In this document: positions 44,014 to 52,703 of the stretch, piece after piece
Numbering within the stretch: the stretch's first letter is position 1
Layout of the letters: every line of letters starts with the position of its first letter
Assembly (NCBI GenBank): GCA_032251435.1
Contig: JAVVEH010000002.1
Span: 113,872-177,871 of the forward strand
DNA: 64,000 nt
Direction of reading: 5' to 3'
Source of the DNA: JAVVEH01 sp032251435
GTDB lineage: Bacteria; Verrucomicrobiota; Lentisphaeria; Oligosphaerales; MVZH01
Notes under the pieces: generated by a model
What the model was told of the DNA's origin: nothing
The model's input: the letters and a program-made list of their open reading frames with translations, nothing else
The model's database searches: none
Program-made: the position numbers and the translations under genes

Positions 44014-45552
44014 CTACCCTTCGCGCCCGTCTTTTGGTTCATCCGCGCCGGCGCCCGTGGCTTCCAGCATGATGCTGTGCTCATCCACGTCGCCAACCGC
44101 TTTCAACGGCCCGAGTTTCCCTTTGCACATCACGCCGATTCGATCGCAGATCCCCAGTAATTCCGGCAGGTAGCTGGAGACCACCAGAATGGCTTTCGGT
44201 TTGACGCCTGCTTCCGGGTTCCCGGCGGCCAGCTCGTCAATCAACTGATAAATCTGGGCTTTACTGCCCACATCGATTCCGCGCGTCGGTTCGTCTAAAA
44301 GAAGAATGTCGACATCCGCGTGCAGCAGTCTGGCGATGGCGACTTTCTGCTGGTTGCCCCCGGACAGGTCATCCACCGCTTGAAACGGCGACGCGCACTT
44401 GATGGGAAGCGCCTCGATCCAAGACCGGCAGACCGTTTCCTGCCAGGTGGATGTGATGATAAACGGCTGGCTGGACAAGGTCAGGTTGTCAGCGATTGAC
44501 AAGGCGGTCGCGAGCCCCTCACGCTTACGATCTTCGCTAATAATGCCAACCCCGGCGTTCCATAACCGCCGCGGGGTCAATGTCCCGTCGATAGAGGCGA
44601 TTTTCACATCTCCTGAACGGATCGGGTCCAGAGCGAAAAGGCAACGCAGAAACTCCGTGCGGCCGGCTCCGACAACGCCGGCGATGCCGACGACTTCCCC
44701 GCGGTGAAGATCCAGCGAGACATCCGCGGGCTTGGCCGCCCCGGCGACATGACGGGTTTCGCAGACCCGCCCGCCTATGTGGCGGGGAGAACGGGGGTAA
44801 AGATCGTCCACGTCACGGCCTACCATCATCGTGATGATGTCATTGATTGCCGCTTCAGCCGTCACCCCGTTCCCCACACTCTCCCCGTCGCGCAACACTG
44901 TGAAACGGTCGGTGATCTCCTGGATTTCCTCCAGAAAGTGAGAGATATAAACAATCGCGTAATCCTTTTCTTTTAATTCCCGGATCAAACGGAAGAGATT
45001 GTCGATATCTTGACGGGACAGCGAGCTGGTCGGTTCATCGAAGACCAGAATTTTGGCGCCGGTGGCGACACTGCGGGCGATTTCGATCAACTGCTGCTTG
45101 GCGTTGGAAAGCGCCCCGGCCCGGGTCTCTAGAGGAAGCGTCTCCAGGCCGACATGCGCGAGCGCTTCTCCAGCGATCCGGCGAATGTCCTTCCAGCGCA
45201 TAAACGGGCCTGAACACGGTTCATTGCCCAGGACAATATTCTCCATCACGGAGAGATGCTGAGCCAGGGAAAGCTCCTGGTAGATCATGGCCACGCCGCG
45301 TTCACGTCCATCCAGGGGGTTCCGTGGCTGATAGACCGTCCCGTCAATCCACATCTCACCGCTATCCGCCTGGTAAGCGCCGGAAAGCACTTTCATCAAG
45401 GTGCTCTTGCCGGCGCCATTTTCGCCAATCAGAGCATGCGCCTCGCCAGCCCGCGCCTCCAGATCCACGCCGCCAAGAGCGACAGTGGGCCCGAAACGCT
45501 TGCAAATACCGGCCATTTTAAGGCGCGGCGTCGACGCATCATGAACACCCAT
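44014..45552 (-). CDS. Sugar ABC transporter ATP-binding protein (RbsA/MglA type)
   Basis: A 512-residue double ATPase. NBD1: GENGAGKSTLMKVLSG (Walker A), LSNAKQQLIEIARS (signature), ILVFDEPTSSLS (Walker B). NBD2: a degenerate Walker A (GVVGAGRTEFLRC), LSGGNQQKVAIARLL, ILLLDEPTRGID. The pattern of one intact and one changed Walker A is normal for this class (ribose, galactose, inositol and similar pentose/hexose importers). Start codon lies 4 bases after the binding-protein stop. Confidence 0.92.
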   Translation of the reverse strand: MGVHDASTPRLKMAGICKRFGPTVALGGVDLEARAGEAHALIGENGAGKSTLMKVLSGAYQADSGEMWIDGTVYQPRNPLDGRERGVAMIYQELSLAQHLSVMENIVLGNEPCSGPFMRWKDIRRIAGEALAHVGLETLPLETRAGALSNAKQQLIEIARSVATGAKILVFDEPTSSLSRQDIDNLFRLIRELKEKDYAIVYISHFLEEIQEITDRFTVLRDGESVGNGVTAEAAINDIITMMVGRDVDDLYPRSPRHIGGRVCETRHVAGAAKPADVSLDLHRGEVVGIAGVVGAGRTEFLRCLFALDPIRSGDVKIASIDGTLTPRRLWNAGVGIISEDRKREGLATALSIADNLTLSSQPFIITSTWQETVCRSWIEALPIKCASPFQAVDDLSGGNQQKVAIARLLHADVDILLLDEPTRGIDVGSKAQIYQLIDELAAGNPEAGVKPKAILVVSSYLPELLGICDRIGVMCKGKLGPLKAVGDVDEHSIMLEATGAGADEPKDGREG

Positions 45553-45556
45553 GCGC

Positions 45557-46558
45557 TTATTCAGCCTGTTTGAGGAGTTTTTTGCTCTCGTCAGTCGTCA
45601 GATTGTCGGGGGTCAACACCCCGGCGCCGGTATCAATGCGCAGCGGAACGGATTCCCCGTTAAAATATTTGCCCAGGGCGGTGACCGATTGGAAACCCAT
45701 GTTAAACGGATCCTGGGCGACGAGCGCTTGAATCTCATTTTTCTTCAGGGCCGCCACCGAGGGAGGGGAGGCGTCGAAACCGACGAATTTAACGTCGCCG
45801 ATCAAGCCTTTGGACTGCAGCGCGCCCAGCATGCCGACCGTCGCGGGATCGTTGGAAGCGAAAACACCATCCGCTTCTTTCAGCTTGTCAATCATGCTGA
45901 CAGCCCGATTTTTGGCGTCCGCGATGGTGCCGCTGCCGGCGGCGAACGGATCCGCGATGATCTCAATGTCCGGATATTTTTCCAGCGCCTCGATACAACC
46001 GGCTTCACGGTTTTCCGTGCTGGCGGAGCCTTCAAGATAACGCAGAATGACGACTTTCCCTTTGCCCCCGAGCAATTCGGCCAGCATGTCGCCGCCTTTG
46101 CGACCGGCCTCTTTATTGCTCGTCGCCGCGAAACTGATATAATCTTTACCCGCCTCGGCATTCAGGGAGGAATCCATAATGACCACCGGGATACCGGCCG
46201 CCGTGGCATCCTGAACCGCGCGGATAATTCCCGGCGCCTTGGCGTCCAGCGGGGCCAGCACGATGCCGTCCACTTTCTGAGTCACAAACTGTTTGATAAT
46301 CTGAATCTGTTGAGCCCGGTCCGTTTCCACCAGCGCCCCTTTCCAGATGATTTCAAACCCGTTGTCTTCTCCCGCCTTCACGGCGCCGGCTTCGACACTT
46401 TTCCAAAAGGGGTGTGTGGTTCCTTTGGGAATGACGGCGATTCGTTTCGTCTTGGCCGGTTCCACGGAAGAAGACGTGGGTTCCTCTGTTTTTTTCCCGC
46501 AACCGGTGATGAGTGCGGCGGTGAGAGAGAGGAGGGTCAGTTTGGTGATCCATTTCAT
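45557..46558 (-). CDS. Sugar-binding lipoprotein of the ABC importer (RbsB type)
   Basis: A 333-residue lipoprotein: n-region MKWITKLTLLSLTAALITGC with the lipobox Cys, then a periplasmic-binding fold (KRIAVIPKGTTHPFWKSVEA, VDGIVLAPLDAKAPGIIRAV, VVIMDSSLN, FASNDPATVGMLGALQSKG). It captures a sugar outside the membrane and gives it to the permease. First gene of the three-gene operon; GGATG Shine-Dalgarno upstream of ATG 46558 (ATG 46570 is also in frame). The ligand cannot be identified. Confidence 0.9.
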   Translation of the reverse strand: MKWITKLTLLSLTAALITGCGKKTEEPTSSSVEPAKTKRIAVIPKGTTHPFWKSVEAGAVKAGEDNGFEIIWKGALVETDRAQQIQIIKQFVTQKVDGIVLAPLDAKAPGIIRAVQDATAAGIPVVIMDSSLNAEAGKDYISFAATSNKEAGRKGGDMLAELLGGKGKVVILRYLEGSASTENREAGCIEALEKYPDIEIIADPFAAGSGTIADAKNRAVSMIDKLKEADGVFASNDPATVGMLGALQSKGLIGDVKFVGFDASPPSVAALKKNEIQALVAQDPFNMGFQSVTALGKYFNGESVPLRIDTGAGVLTPDNLTTDESKKLLKQAE

Positions 46559-46961
46559 GATGAACAACATCCTTTTTTATCGTTGCCGTCGCTTTCACTA
46601 AAACCCGACGAATGGAACATAAAGGCGGATCGGCCATGATTCAAATCCACTTGACAACTTCTCAGCGGCAATTAGGAGCATGGTGACAGCCCCGGTGTCC
46701 GCCCCGCGCGGCCGAGCTAAACGCTCTCATCACCAAGCGTATAAAAGCGCGCCTGACGGGGGTTTAACCTGTAAAAGTAGGTTGGAGCCGCTGATTGGTG
46801 AATTATTCGCGGGGTTTTTGCGACCCCCTGAAACCAGACACAATTTTACGGGGCTTTGTGGTTGCGGAAATGACGTTAACATCCTAATGTAACTGCGCTC
46901 GGCGCCACCGCGTGAAATCAGGTGGCTTTGGAAGGCCGCGACGATAACACTGAACCGGCGC
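46559..46961. other. Intergenic region upstream of the sugar ABC operon
   Basis: About 400 bases with no supported gene; it should carry the operon promoter on the minus strand. A 70-codon plus frame at 46680 and others show no family features. No clear operator was found. Confidence 0.4.
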
Positions 46962-47114
46962 GGAAAGATAGTTAAACCGCGGATGCACGCGGATTTTTGT
47001 GAAACCCTGTGTAAAGCCATCTCTTTCCCGCTTTTATTCGTGTAAATTAGTGTCCATTCGTGGTTAGAAACAGTCGGATAGGAACAATGCCGAAAAAACC
47101 GAAACAATCCAGAG
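46962..47114. repeat. Left copy of a long direct repeat: duplicated radC upstream region and start
   Basis: This segment matches 48310-48470: the GTAAATTAGTGTCCATTCG-type stretch (a common dispersed repeat), GGTTAGAAACAGTCGGATAGG, and then the first nine codons of radC (ATG at 47087). One extra A lies before the ATG, and the upper part has drifted. It ends at CCAGAG, exactly where the repeat array starts. Confidence 0.85.
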
Positions 47115-47600
47115 ATACATACCAGCCCGGGGCAATGCCCGGCTTCAGGAGATATCGTCGAACAAGGCNNNNNNNNNNNNNNNNNNNNNNNNNNNNNNNN
47201 NNNNNNNNNNNNNNNNNNNNNNNNNNNNNNNNNNNNNNNNNNNNNNNNNNNNNNNNNNNNNNNNNNNNGAGATATCGTCGAACAAGGCCCCGGAGGGGCG
47301 ATACATACCAGCCCGGGGCAATGCCCGGCTTCAGGAGATATCGTCGAACAAGGCCCCGGAGGGGCGATACATACCAGCCCGGGGCAATGGCCCGGCTTCA
47401 GGAGATATCGTCGAACAAGGCCCCGGAGGGGCGATACATACCAGCCCGGGGCAATGGCCCGGCTTCAGGAGATATCGTCGAACAAGGCCCCGGAGGGGCG
47501 ATACATACCAGCCCGGGGCAATGGCCCGGCTTCAGGAGATATCGTCGAACAAGGCCCCAGAGGGGCGATACATACCAGCCCGGGGCAACGCCCCGGGGAC
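47115..47600. repeat. Tandem repeat array, 66-67-base unit, with an assembly gap
   Basis: At least five units follow the gap (starts of GAGATATCGTCG at 47269, 47335, 47402, 47469, 47536) and one precedes it (47149). Each unit has AGGCCCCGGAGGGGCGATAC, ACCAGCCCGGGGCAA and GGCTTCAGG, with palindromic halves. Two units are 66 bases (AATGCCC) and the rest are 67 (AATGGCCC). One or two bases vary. The copy number is not known because of the N run. Confidence 0.9.
47169..47268. other. Assembly gap of 100 N
   Basis: A fixed-size N run within the tandem repeat; real length unknown. Confidence 1.
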
Positions 47601-47651
47601 AGAACGAAAATGACATTTAGCCCTGAAAGGGCGTGACATAAGGATTTGCGG

Positions 47652-48104
47652 ATGCCGCAATCTCTCTCACACATTCTCTTGCATCTGGTGTTCAGCACCA
47701 AAAACCGTGAATGCTGGATCGATTCAGAGATTCGTGCCGGTTTGCACGCCTACTTGGCTGGTGCCTGCCGCGCAATAGGCAGCGAGGCGTATCGGGTCGG
47801 CGGAACCGACGATCACGTCCATATCGCCTGTACGTTGCCGCGAACGCTGGCGGTTAGCAAGTTGCTGGAAGAAATTAAGAAATCGTCATCGGCCTGGATA
47901 AAGAAACAGGATGGCGAATATGCCGGATTTGCCTGGCAAGCCGGCTACGGGGCGTTTTCGGTCGGTATGTCGCAGAAAGCAGCCCTGTTGCGTTACATTG
48001 ACAACCAGGAAGAGCACCATCGCACGCAGACATTCCAGGAGGAGTTCGTGGAGTTTCTCAAGCGGTATGGCGTCGAGTATGACGAGAGGTATTTGTGGGA
48101 CTGA
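47652..48104 (+). CDS. REP-associated tyrosine transposase (IS200/Y1 type)
   Basis: A 150-residue Y1 HUH-family transposase: the HUH pair is in DDHVHIACTL and the nucleophile Tyr in LLRYIDNQEEHH. A basic N-terminus (SLSHILLHLVFSTKNRECWI) and the helix KLLEEIKKSSSAWIKK complete the fold. It makes single-strand cuts at palindromic REP hairpins (known of RAYTs). The ATG at 47652 has AAGGA 7 bases before; the TTG at 47646 is less likely. It is flanked by its own palindromes, so it may still act. Confidence 0.9.
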   Translation: MPQSLSHILLHLVFSTKNRECWIDSEIRAGLHAYLAGACRAIGSEAYRVGGTDDHVHIACTLPRTLAVSKLLEEIKKSSSAWIKKQDGEYAGFAWQAGYGAFSVGMSQKAALLRYIDNQEEHHRTQTFQEEFVEFLKRYGVEYDERYLWD

Positions 48105-48442
48105 GATTTATGTCACGCCCTGTCAGGGCTAAAATGCATAACCAACCCAATCCCAGGGCGCTGCCCTGGGCTGGTATGTCATGCCCCCTTGGAGCCTTGG
48201 AATCTGAACCGTAAAAGCCTTGCAGGAAGCTGCCCGGAATTTACCCGGCAAACGCGGTAAACCAGGGAGAAGTAAAAAGATAGATTACTGAACGAATAAC
48301 AGCATATGTGGAAAGGTCGTTAAACCGCAGATTCACGCAGATGGCCGCAGAATTTTTAGAAAACGTTTGTAAAGCCATCTCTTTCCTACCTTATTCGTGT
48401 AAATTAGTGTCCATTCGTGGTTAGAAACAGTCGGATAGGAAC
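48105..48442. repeat. Right end of the transposon and second copy of the duplicated radC upstream region
   Basis: 48105-48200 carries the mirrored palindromes of the element; 48310-48442 is the intact upstream region of radC, matching 46962 onward. Between them (48201-48309) is unremarkable AT-rich sequence. No gene is seen. Confidence 0.75.
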
Positions 48443-49216
48443 ATGCCGAAAAAACCGAAACAATCCAGAGCCATCGAGACCTTCACCTATGGTGACGATG
48501 AGTCGACGGACACTGTTTTGACGGTCATGGAACGCGGCGGCAAAGCCGTCGACGTGTCCGGACACCGGCAGCGCCTGCGGGAGCGGTTCGCCGACGGCGG
48601 CAGAAAGGCTCTGGCCGACTACGAACTGCTTGAGTTGCTGCTGACCTACGCCATTCCCCGAATCGACACCAAACCTTTGGCCAAACGACTCCTGGCCGCG
48701 CATGGCTCCCTGCATGCGATTTTGCATGCCTCCGCGGAGGAATTACAGGAAACGGATGGTCTTGGTCCCAATTCAGCGGCCTTTCTGAAGATCGTTCAGG
48801 GATTTCTCACCCGTTCTCTGGAATGTGAAATGGAACACCGGGAATCCATTCGCCGCCCGGAAGAGGTGGTGGATTTTCTACGCATGCATTTGGCCGGCAA
48901 ATCCCGTGAAACAGTCATGGCCATTTATCTGGACGACGCGAAACGTGTCCTTAGACATGCCGAGGTCGGCAGTGGCACAGTTGACAAGACCGCATTCTAT
49001 CCCAGAGAGATTCTCGCACCGGCCCTCGAATGTGGCGCCACCGGTATTATTCTGGTCCACAACCACCCCGGCGGCGAGGCTATCCCGTCGGATGCGGATC
49101 ACGCCATGACCCGCAAGCTTGAAGCCTTGGCCAAGGAACTGGATATTCGCCTCCTGGATCACCTGATTACCACGCCGGGAAAAACCTTCAGTCTCAAAAC
49201 CGGAAGGCTGATATGA
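48443..49216 (+). CDS. radC: RadC-family JAB-domain protein
   Basis: A 257-residue protein. An N-terminal helix-hairpin-helix-like region (LRERFADGGRKALADYELLE; LQETDGLGPNSAAFLKIVQG) is followed by the JAB/MPN domain with the metal site LVHNHPGGEAIPSDAD. RadC was named for DNA repair, but its true role is open; RadC-like proteins are frequent in mobile and defence islands. Its stop overlaps the hsdR start (ATGA), so it heads the restriction operon. A partial copy of its start stands at 47087. Confidence 0.9.
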   Translation: MPKKPKQSRAIETFTYGDDESTDTVLTVMERGGKAVDVSGHRQRLRERFADGGRKALADYELLELLLTYAIPRIDTKPLAKRLLAAHGSLHAILHASAEELQETDGLGPNSAAFLKIVQGFLTRSLECEMEHRESIRRPEEVVDFLRMHLAGKSRETVMAIYLDDAKRVLRHAEVGSGTVDKTAFYPREILAPALECGATGIILVHNHPGGEAIPSDADHAMTRKLEALAKELDIRLLDHLITTPGKTFSLKTGRLI

Positions 49217-52200
49217 GCAACTTTGAATTTCTCCGGGAACAGTGGGCGGAGCTGGCCGATCTTGCGGAACTCGCGGAAAAGTGCCTGCACCGCGATGCCA
49301 ACACCACACTGATCAAGCTCAGACTGTTTGCCGAGACGCAGGCTCGGTATCTGATCGCCTACGAAAACTTGAACGAACCCTTTGATGGCAAACAGATCAG
49401 CCGGCTCCATTTGCTGCAAAACAAGGGGACTATACCAGAGAACCTGGCGCCCCTGTTTCATTCCATCCGGAAGGCGGGCAATCGGGCCGTGCATGATGGT
49501 TTCGCAGACCAGGGTGCCGCCCGGATTCAGCTTCAGTTCGCCCACCGGCTGGCGGAATGGTTTGCCAAAACCTATGGCCCATCCCAGGTCTCTATTCCCC
49601 CGTTTGCCATGCCGGCAGAATCCGTTGCCCCGGAAAAACTCTCTTCTGCTATTGTGTCGGCCTTTCCAAACCTGGTGGAATTGGGCAATTTGCAAAAAGA
49701 AAACGTAACGAAGTTACTGGAGGAGGACAAGGCCAAGCTGATTGAAAGACTGGAATCGCTGAAGCGGCAGGACGTGAGCAGGGAACAACGCGCCGAGAGG
49801 CGGCAATCGTCGACGCGCGTGTCCAAAAAGCTGAAACTAACCGAAGCGGAAACCCGGCAGATCATCGATGATCAGTTGACTGCCGCCGGTTGGATTGCGG
49901 ACTCCGCAAATCTCCGCTATGCCAAGGGGGTCCGTCCGGAAAAAGGCAGGAACAAAGCCATCGCCGAATGGCCGACGGCATCCGGTCCGGCCGACTACGC
50001 GCTGTTTGCCGGTATGGACCTGATTGGTCTGGTGGAAGCCAAAAAATGGGAAAAGACCGTTGTCTCCGATATCGGCCAGGCCAAACGCTACGCCCGGGAT
50101 GTGAAAATCCAAGGTGAGGAGCAATTTGTCGGGGGGCCCTGGAACGCCTACAAAGTCCCGTTTCTGTTTTCCACCAACGGCCGCCCCTATCTGAAGCAAC
50201 TGGAAGATCAGTCCGGCATCTGGTTCCTGGATGGGCGGAAACCCACCAACCATCCCCGCCCTTTGCAGGCATGGTATTCTCCGGAAGGACTCAGACAACT
50301 GCTGAAACAGGATATCGCGTCGGCCTACGAGAAACTGGATCAGGAATCGTTCGACTACCTGGGGCTTCGGGATTATCAGGAAAAGGCTGTCCGCAAAGTG
50401 GAGGAAGCCCTGCGCGAAAATCAACAGAATATCCTGTTGGCCATGGCCACCGGCACCGGCAAAACCCGAACCGCCATCGGACTGATCTACCGGCTGATTA
50501 AATCGGACCGCTTCCGGCGGGTGCTCTTTCTGGTCGACCGCAATGCTCTGGGTGAACAGGCCGGCAACAGTTTCAGTGATATCCAGCTTGAGGATTTCCT
50601 CAGCTTTGCCGAAACCTTCGATGTCAAGGATATCACCACCTCCGATGTGGAGACGGATACGCGGGTCGATGTGTCCACTGTGCAGAGCATTCTTCACCGG
50701 CTGCTGTTTAACGCCAATGATGAAAATGTCCCCACCATCGACCAGTATGACTGCATCGTGGTTGACGAAGCGCACCGCGGATACACCCTCGACCGGGATA
50801 TGAGCGAGACCGAACTTGAGTACCGGGATCAGAACGACTACATCAGCAAATACCGCAAAGTCGTCGATTACTTCGACGCGGTCAAGATCGGCATGACCGC
50901 CACCCCCGCGCCCCACACCATCGAGATCTTCGGCAAACCGGTCTTCACCTACGGATACCGCGAAGCCGTCATCGACGGCTGGCTGATCGATCACGAACCC
51001 CCGCATCAGCTGGTCACCAACCTGTCGGGAGGCGGCATCAAATGGAGGAAAGGCGACACCATACCGGTGCTGGATAAAGCCACCGGCCAGATTACCAACC
51101 TCGAAAATATTCCGGACGAAGTGCGGATCGATGTCGACGGCTTCAACCGCAAAGTCATCACCGAAGAATTCAACCGGGCGGTCATTAAGGAACTGGTGAA
51201 AGATCTGGACCCGTTCGGTGATGAAAAGACACTTATCTACGCTGTGACGGATAACCATGCCGACACCGTGGTGCGGATTCTCAAGGACGAATTCGACGCC
51301 ATGGGCTGCGCGGTGGACGACGATGCCATCCGCAAGATCACCGGCTCCATAGACAATCCGTCCCAGGCCATTCGCCGGTTCAAAAACGAAAAATACCCGA
51401 CGATTGTGGTGACCGTTGATCTGCTGACCACCGGCATCGATGTCCCGGCCATCTGTAACCTGGTCTTCCTGCGCCAGGTTTGTTCGCGTATTCTCTACGA
51501 ACAGATGCTCGGCCGGGCCACCCGCCGCTGCGACGGGATTGGCAAAGACCATTTCAGCATCTACGATGCCGCCCGGCTTTACGAGGCCTTGGAATCCGTG
51601 ACCAACATGAAACCGGTCGCCCCGAATCCCAAAACCACCTTTACCATGCTGGTGGACGAACTGCTGGATATGGCCGCTCCGGGCAAACGTTCCAGCGGGG
51701 ACAGTCCCATTTCCCTTGCCGAACACGATCCAGCTTCTCAGTCGGCCAATAGAACAGGTGACGAAGTTACGGCTAAGCAGAAAGCCCACCTCGACCAACT
51801 GGTTGCCAAACTGCAGCGTAAAGTCCACCGTATCCAGAGCGAGACCGAAGAAAAGGTCAATAGTCTGACCGGGGGACTCAGCCTGCCGGAATTCATCAAA
51901 AAGATCAGGGGAACCGAACCGGCTCGGGCCCGCGAGATCATTCGCGGACACCGCAAACTCTTTGAATTCCTGGACCAGAACATGGATGCCCCCAAAAAAG
52001 TGCTGATCTCGCATCATCCTGATGAACTCAAGACGCACACGCGCGGCTACGGATCGGCTGACAAACCCGAAGATTATCTTAACGAGTTTAAAACCTTTAT
52101 CCTCGACAACATGAACAAAATCCCGGCCTTGAGCATCATCTGTCAACGCCCCCGCGACCTGACCCGGGAATCTCTGAAAGAACTGAAAATCGCGATGGAT

Positions 52201-52590
52201 CTGGAAGGGTTTAGCGAGAACAGTCTGCGCGTGGCCTGGCGCGAATGGAAAAACGAGGATATCGCCGCGGATGTGATCTCGTTCATCCGGCGGCAGGCTC
52301 TCGGCACCCCCCTGTTGAGCCACGACGAGCGCATCAAAAACGCCATGCAAAAAATCTACGCCATGAATGACTGGACGGCGGCCCAGAAAAACTGGCTCAA
52401 ACGCTTTGAGAAACAATTGGCGCGCGAAACCATCATTCAGCAGGAAGATCTGGACAAGGGCGTCTTCCGCGAAGAAGGCGGTTTCCAGCGCATCAATAAA
52501 ATCTTTCAGGGTCAGCTCCCCCGACTGATAGAACAATTAAACGACGCCCTCTATGGAGAATCCGACGATTCCCTCCAATGGGGCGCATAA
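49213..52590 (+). CDS. hsdR: Type I restriction enzyme subunit R
   Basis: A 1125-residue motor and nuclease. Order: an N-terminal DUF4145-like helical domain (to about 190), a PDDEXK nuclease (ADYALFAGMDLIGLVEAKKW, about 257-280), SF2 motor with ATGTGKTRTAIGLIYRL (Walker A), VVDEAHRGY (Walker B) and GMTATPAP, and motif VI in LYEQMLGRATRRCDG; the helical C-terminus binds HsdM. It translocates unmodified DNA and cuts it. Translation is coupled to radC (ATGA). Length and domain order are standard for EcoR124-like/type IC relatives. Confidence 0.95.
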   Translation: MSNFEFLREQWAELADLAELAEKCLHRDANTTLIKLRLFAETQARYLIAYENLNEPFDGKQISRLHLLQNKGTIPENLAPLFHSIRKAGNRAVHDGFADQGAARIQLQFAHRLAEWFAKTYGPSQVSIPPFAMPAESVAPEKLSSAIVSAFPNLVELGNLQKENVTKLLEEDKAKLIERLESLKRQDVSREQRAERRQSSTRVSKKLKLTEAETRQIIDDQLTAAGWIADSANLRYAKGVRPEKGRNKAIAEWPTASGPADYALFAGMDLIGLVEAKKWEKTVVSDIGQAKRYARDVKIQGEEQFVGGPWNAYKVPFLFSTNGRPYLKQLEDQSGIWFLDGRKPTNHPRPLQAWYSPEGLRQLLKQDIASAYEKLDQESFDYLGLRDYQEKAVRKVEEALRENQQNILLAMATGTGKTRTAIGLIYRLIKSDRFRRVLFLVDRNALGEQAGNSFSDIQLEDFLSFAETFDVKDITTSDVETDTRVDVSTVQSILHRLLFNANDENVPTIDQYDCIVVDEAHRGYTLDRDMSETELEYRDQNDYISKYRKVVDYFDAVKIGMTATPAPHTIEIFGKPVFTYGYREAVIDGWLIDHEPPHQLVTNLSGGGIKWRKGDTIPVLDKATGQITNLENIPDEVRIDVDGFNRKVITEEFNRAVIKELVKDLDPFGDEKTLIYAVTDNHADTVVRILKDEFDAMGCAVDDDAIRKITGSIDNPSQAIRRFKNEKYPTIVVTVDLLTTGIDVPAICNLVFLRQVCSRILYEQMLGRATRRCDGIGKDHFSIYDAARLYEALESVTNMKPVAPNPKTTFTMLVDELLDMAAPGKRSSGDSPISLAEHDPASQSANRTGDEVTAKQKAHLDQLVAKLQRKVHRIQSETEEKVNSLTGGLSLPEFIKKIRGTEPARAREIIRGHRKLFEFLDQNMDAPKKVLISHHPDELKTHTRGYGSADKPEDYLNEFKTFILDNMNKIPALSIICQRPRDLTRESLKELKIAMDLEGFSENSLRVAWREWKNEDIAADVISFIRRQALGTPLLSHDERIKNAMQKIYAMNDWTAAQKNWLKRFEKQLARETIIQQEDLDKGVFREEGGFQRINKIFQGQLPRLIEQLNDALYGESDDSLQWGA

Positions 52591-52599
52591 AAAAATATA

Positions 52600-52678
52600 G
52601 GGCACCGCTTATTTTCGCTTATGGACGCTTATTTCCGGGTCTGTTATAAGTGAGGATATGCGTAGATAAGCGGTGCCC
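52600..52678. repeat. 13-bp perfect inverted repeat between hsdR and hsdM
   Basis: GGGCACCGCTTAT (52600-52612) and its exact complement ATAAGCGGTGCCC (52666-52678) enclose about 53 bases that also hold CGCTTAT copies. It lies in the 113-base gap between the two genes and could be a regulatory hairpin, a processing site or a small miniature element. Confidence 0.75.
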
Positions 52679-52703
52679 AAAATGGAAAGTGACATTGTCA
52701 CCC

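Larger units (their letters stand above)
47115..48200. mobile_element. RAYT/IS200-like element with palindromic, mirrored ends
   Basis: The transposase gene is flanked by mirrored modules: AGCCCTGAAAGGGCGTGACATA before it (about 47620) and its near-complement TATGTCACGCCCTGTCAGGGCT after it (about 48108), and outside these the CCAGCCCGGGGCAA modules face the GCCCTGGGCTGGTATG module at about 48160. This nested inverted layout is the form of REP-associated transposons. The 5' end is the expanded array. Confidence 0.75.

Noticed and set aside
46559..46961. LacI-type operator before the sugar ABC operon
   Set aside because: No convincing palindromic operator of 14-20 bases was found near the binding-protein start.
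47115..47600. CRISPR-like array
   Set aside because: Units are contiguous 66-67-base copies with no unique spacers and no cas genes nearby.
47060..47620. A 186-codon open frame through the repeat array and N run
   Set aside because: It is formed by the duplicated radC start and repeat units; unit lengths are not multiples of three and 100 N are inside, so no real protein can be claimed.
49837..52536. An 899-codon minus-strand frame opposite hsdR
   Set aside because: It is the antisense shadow of hsdR; the plus-strand protein has all motor and nuclease motifs, the shadow none.
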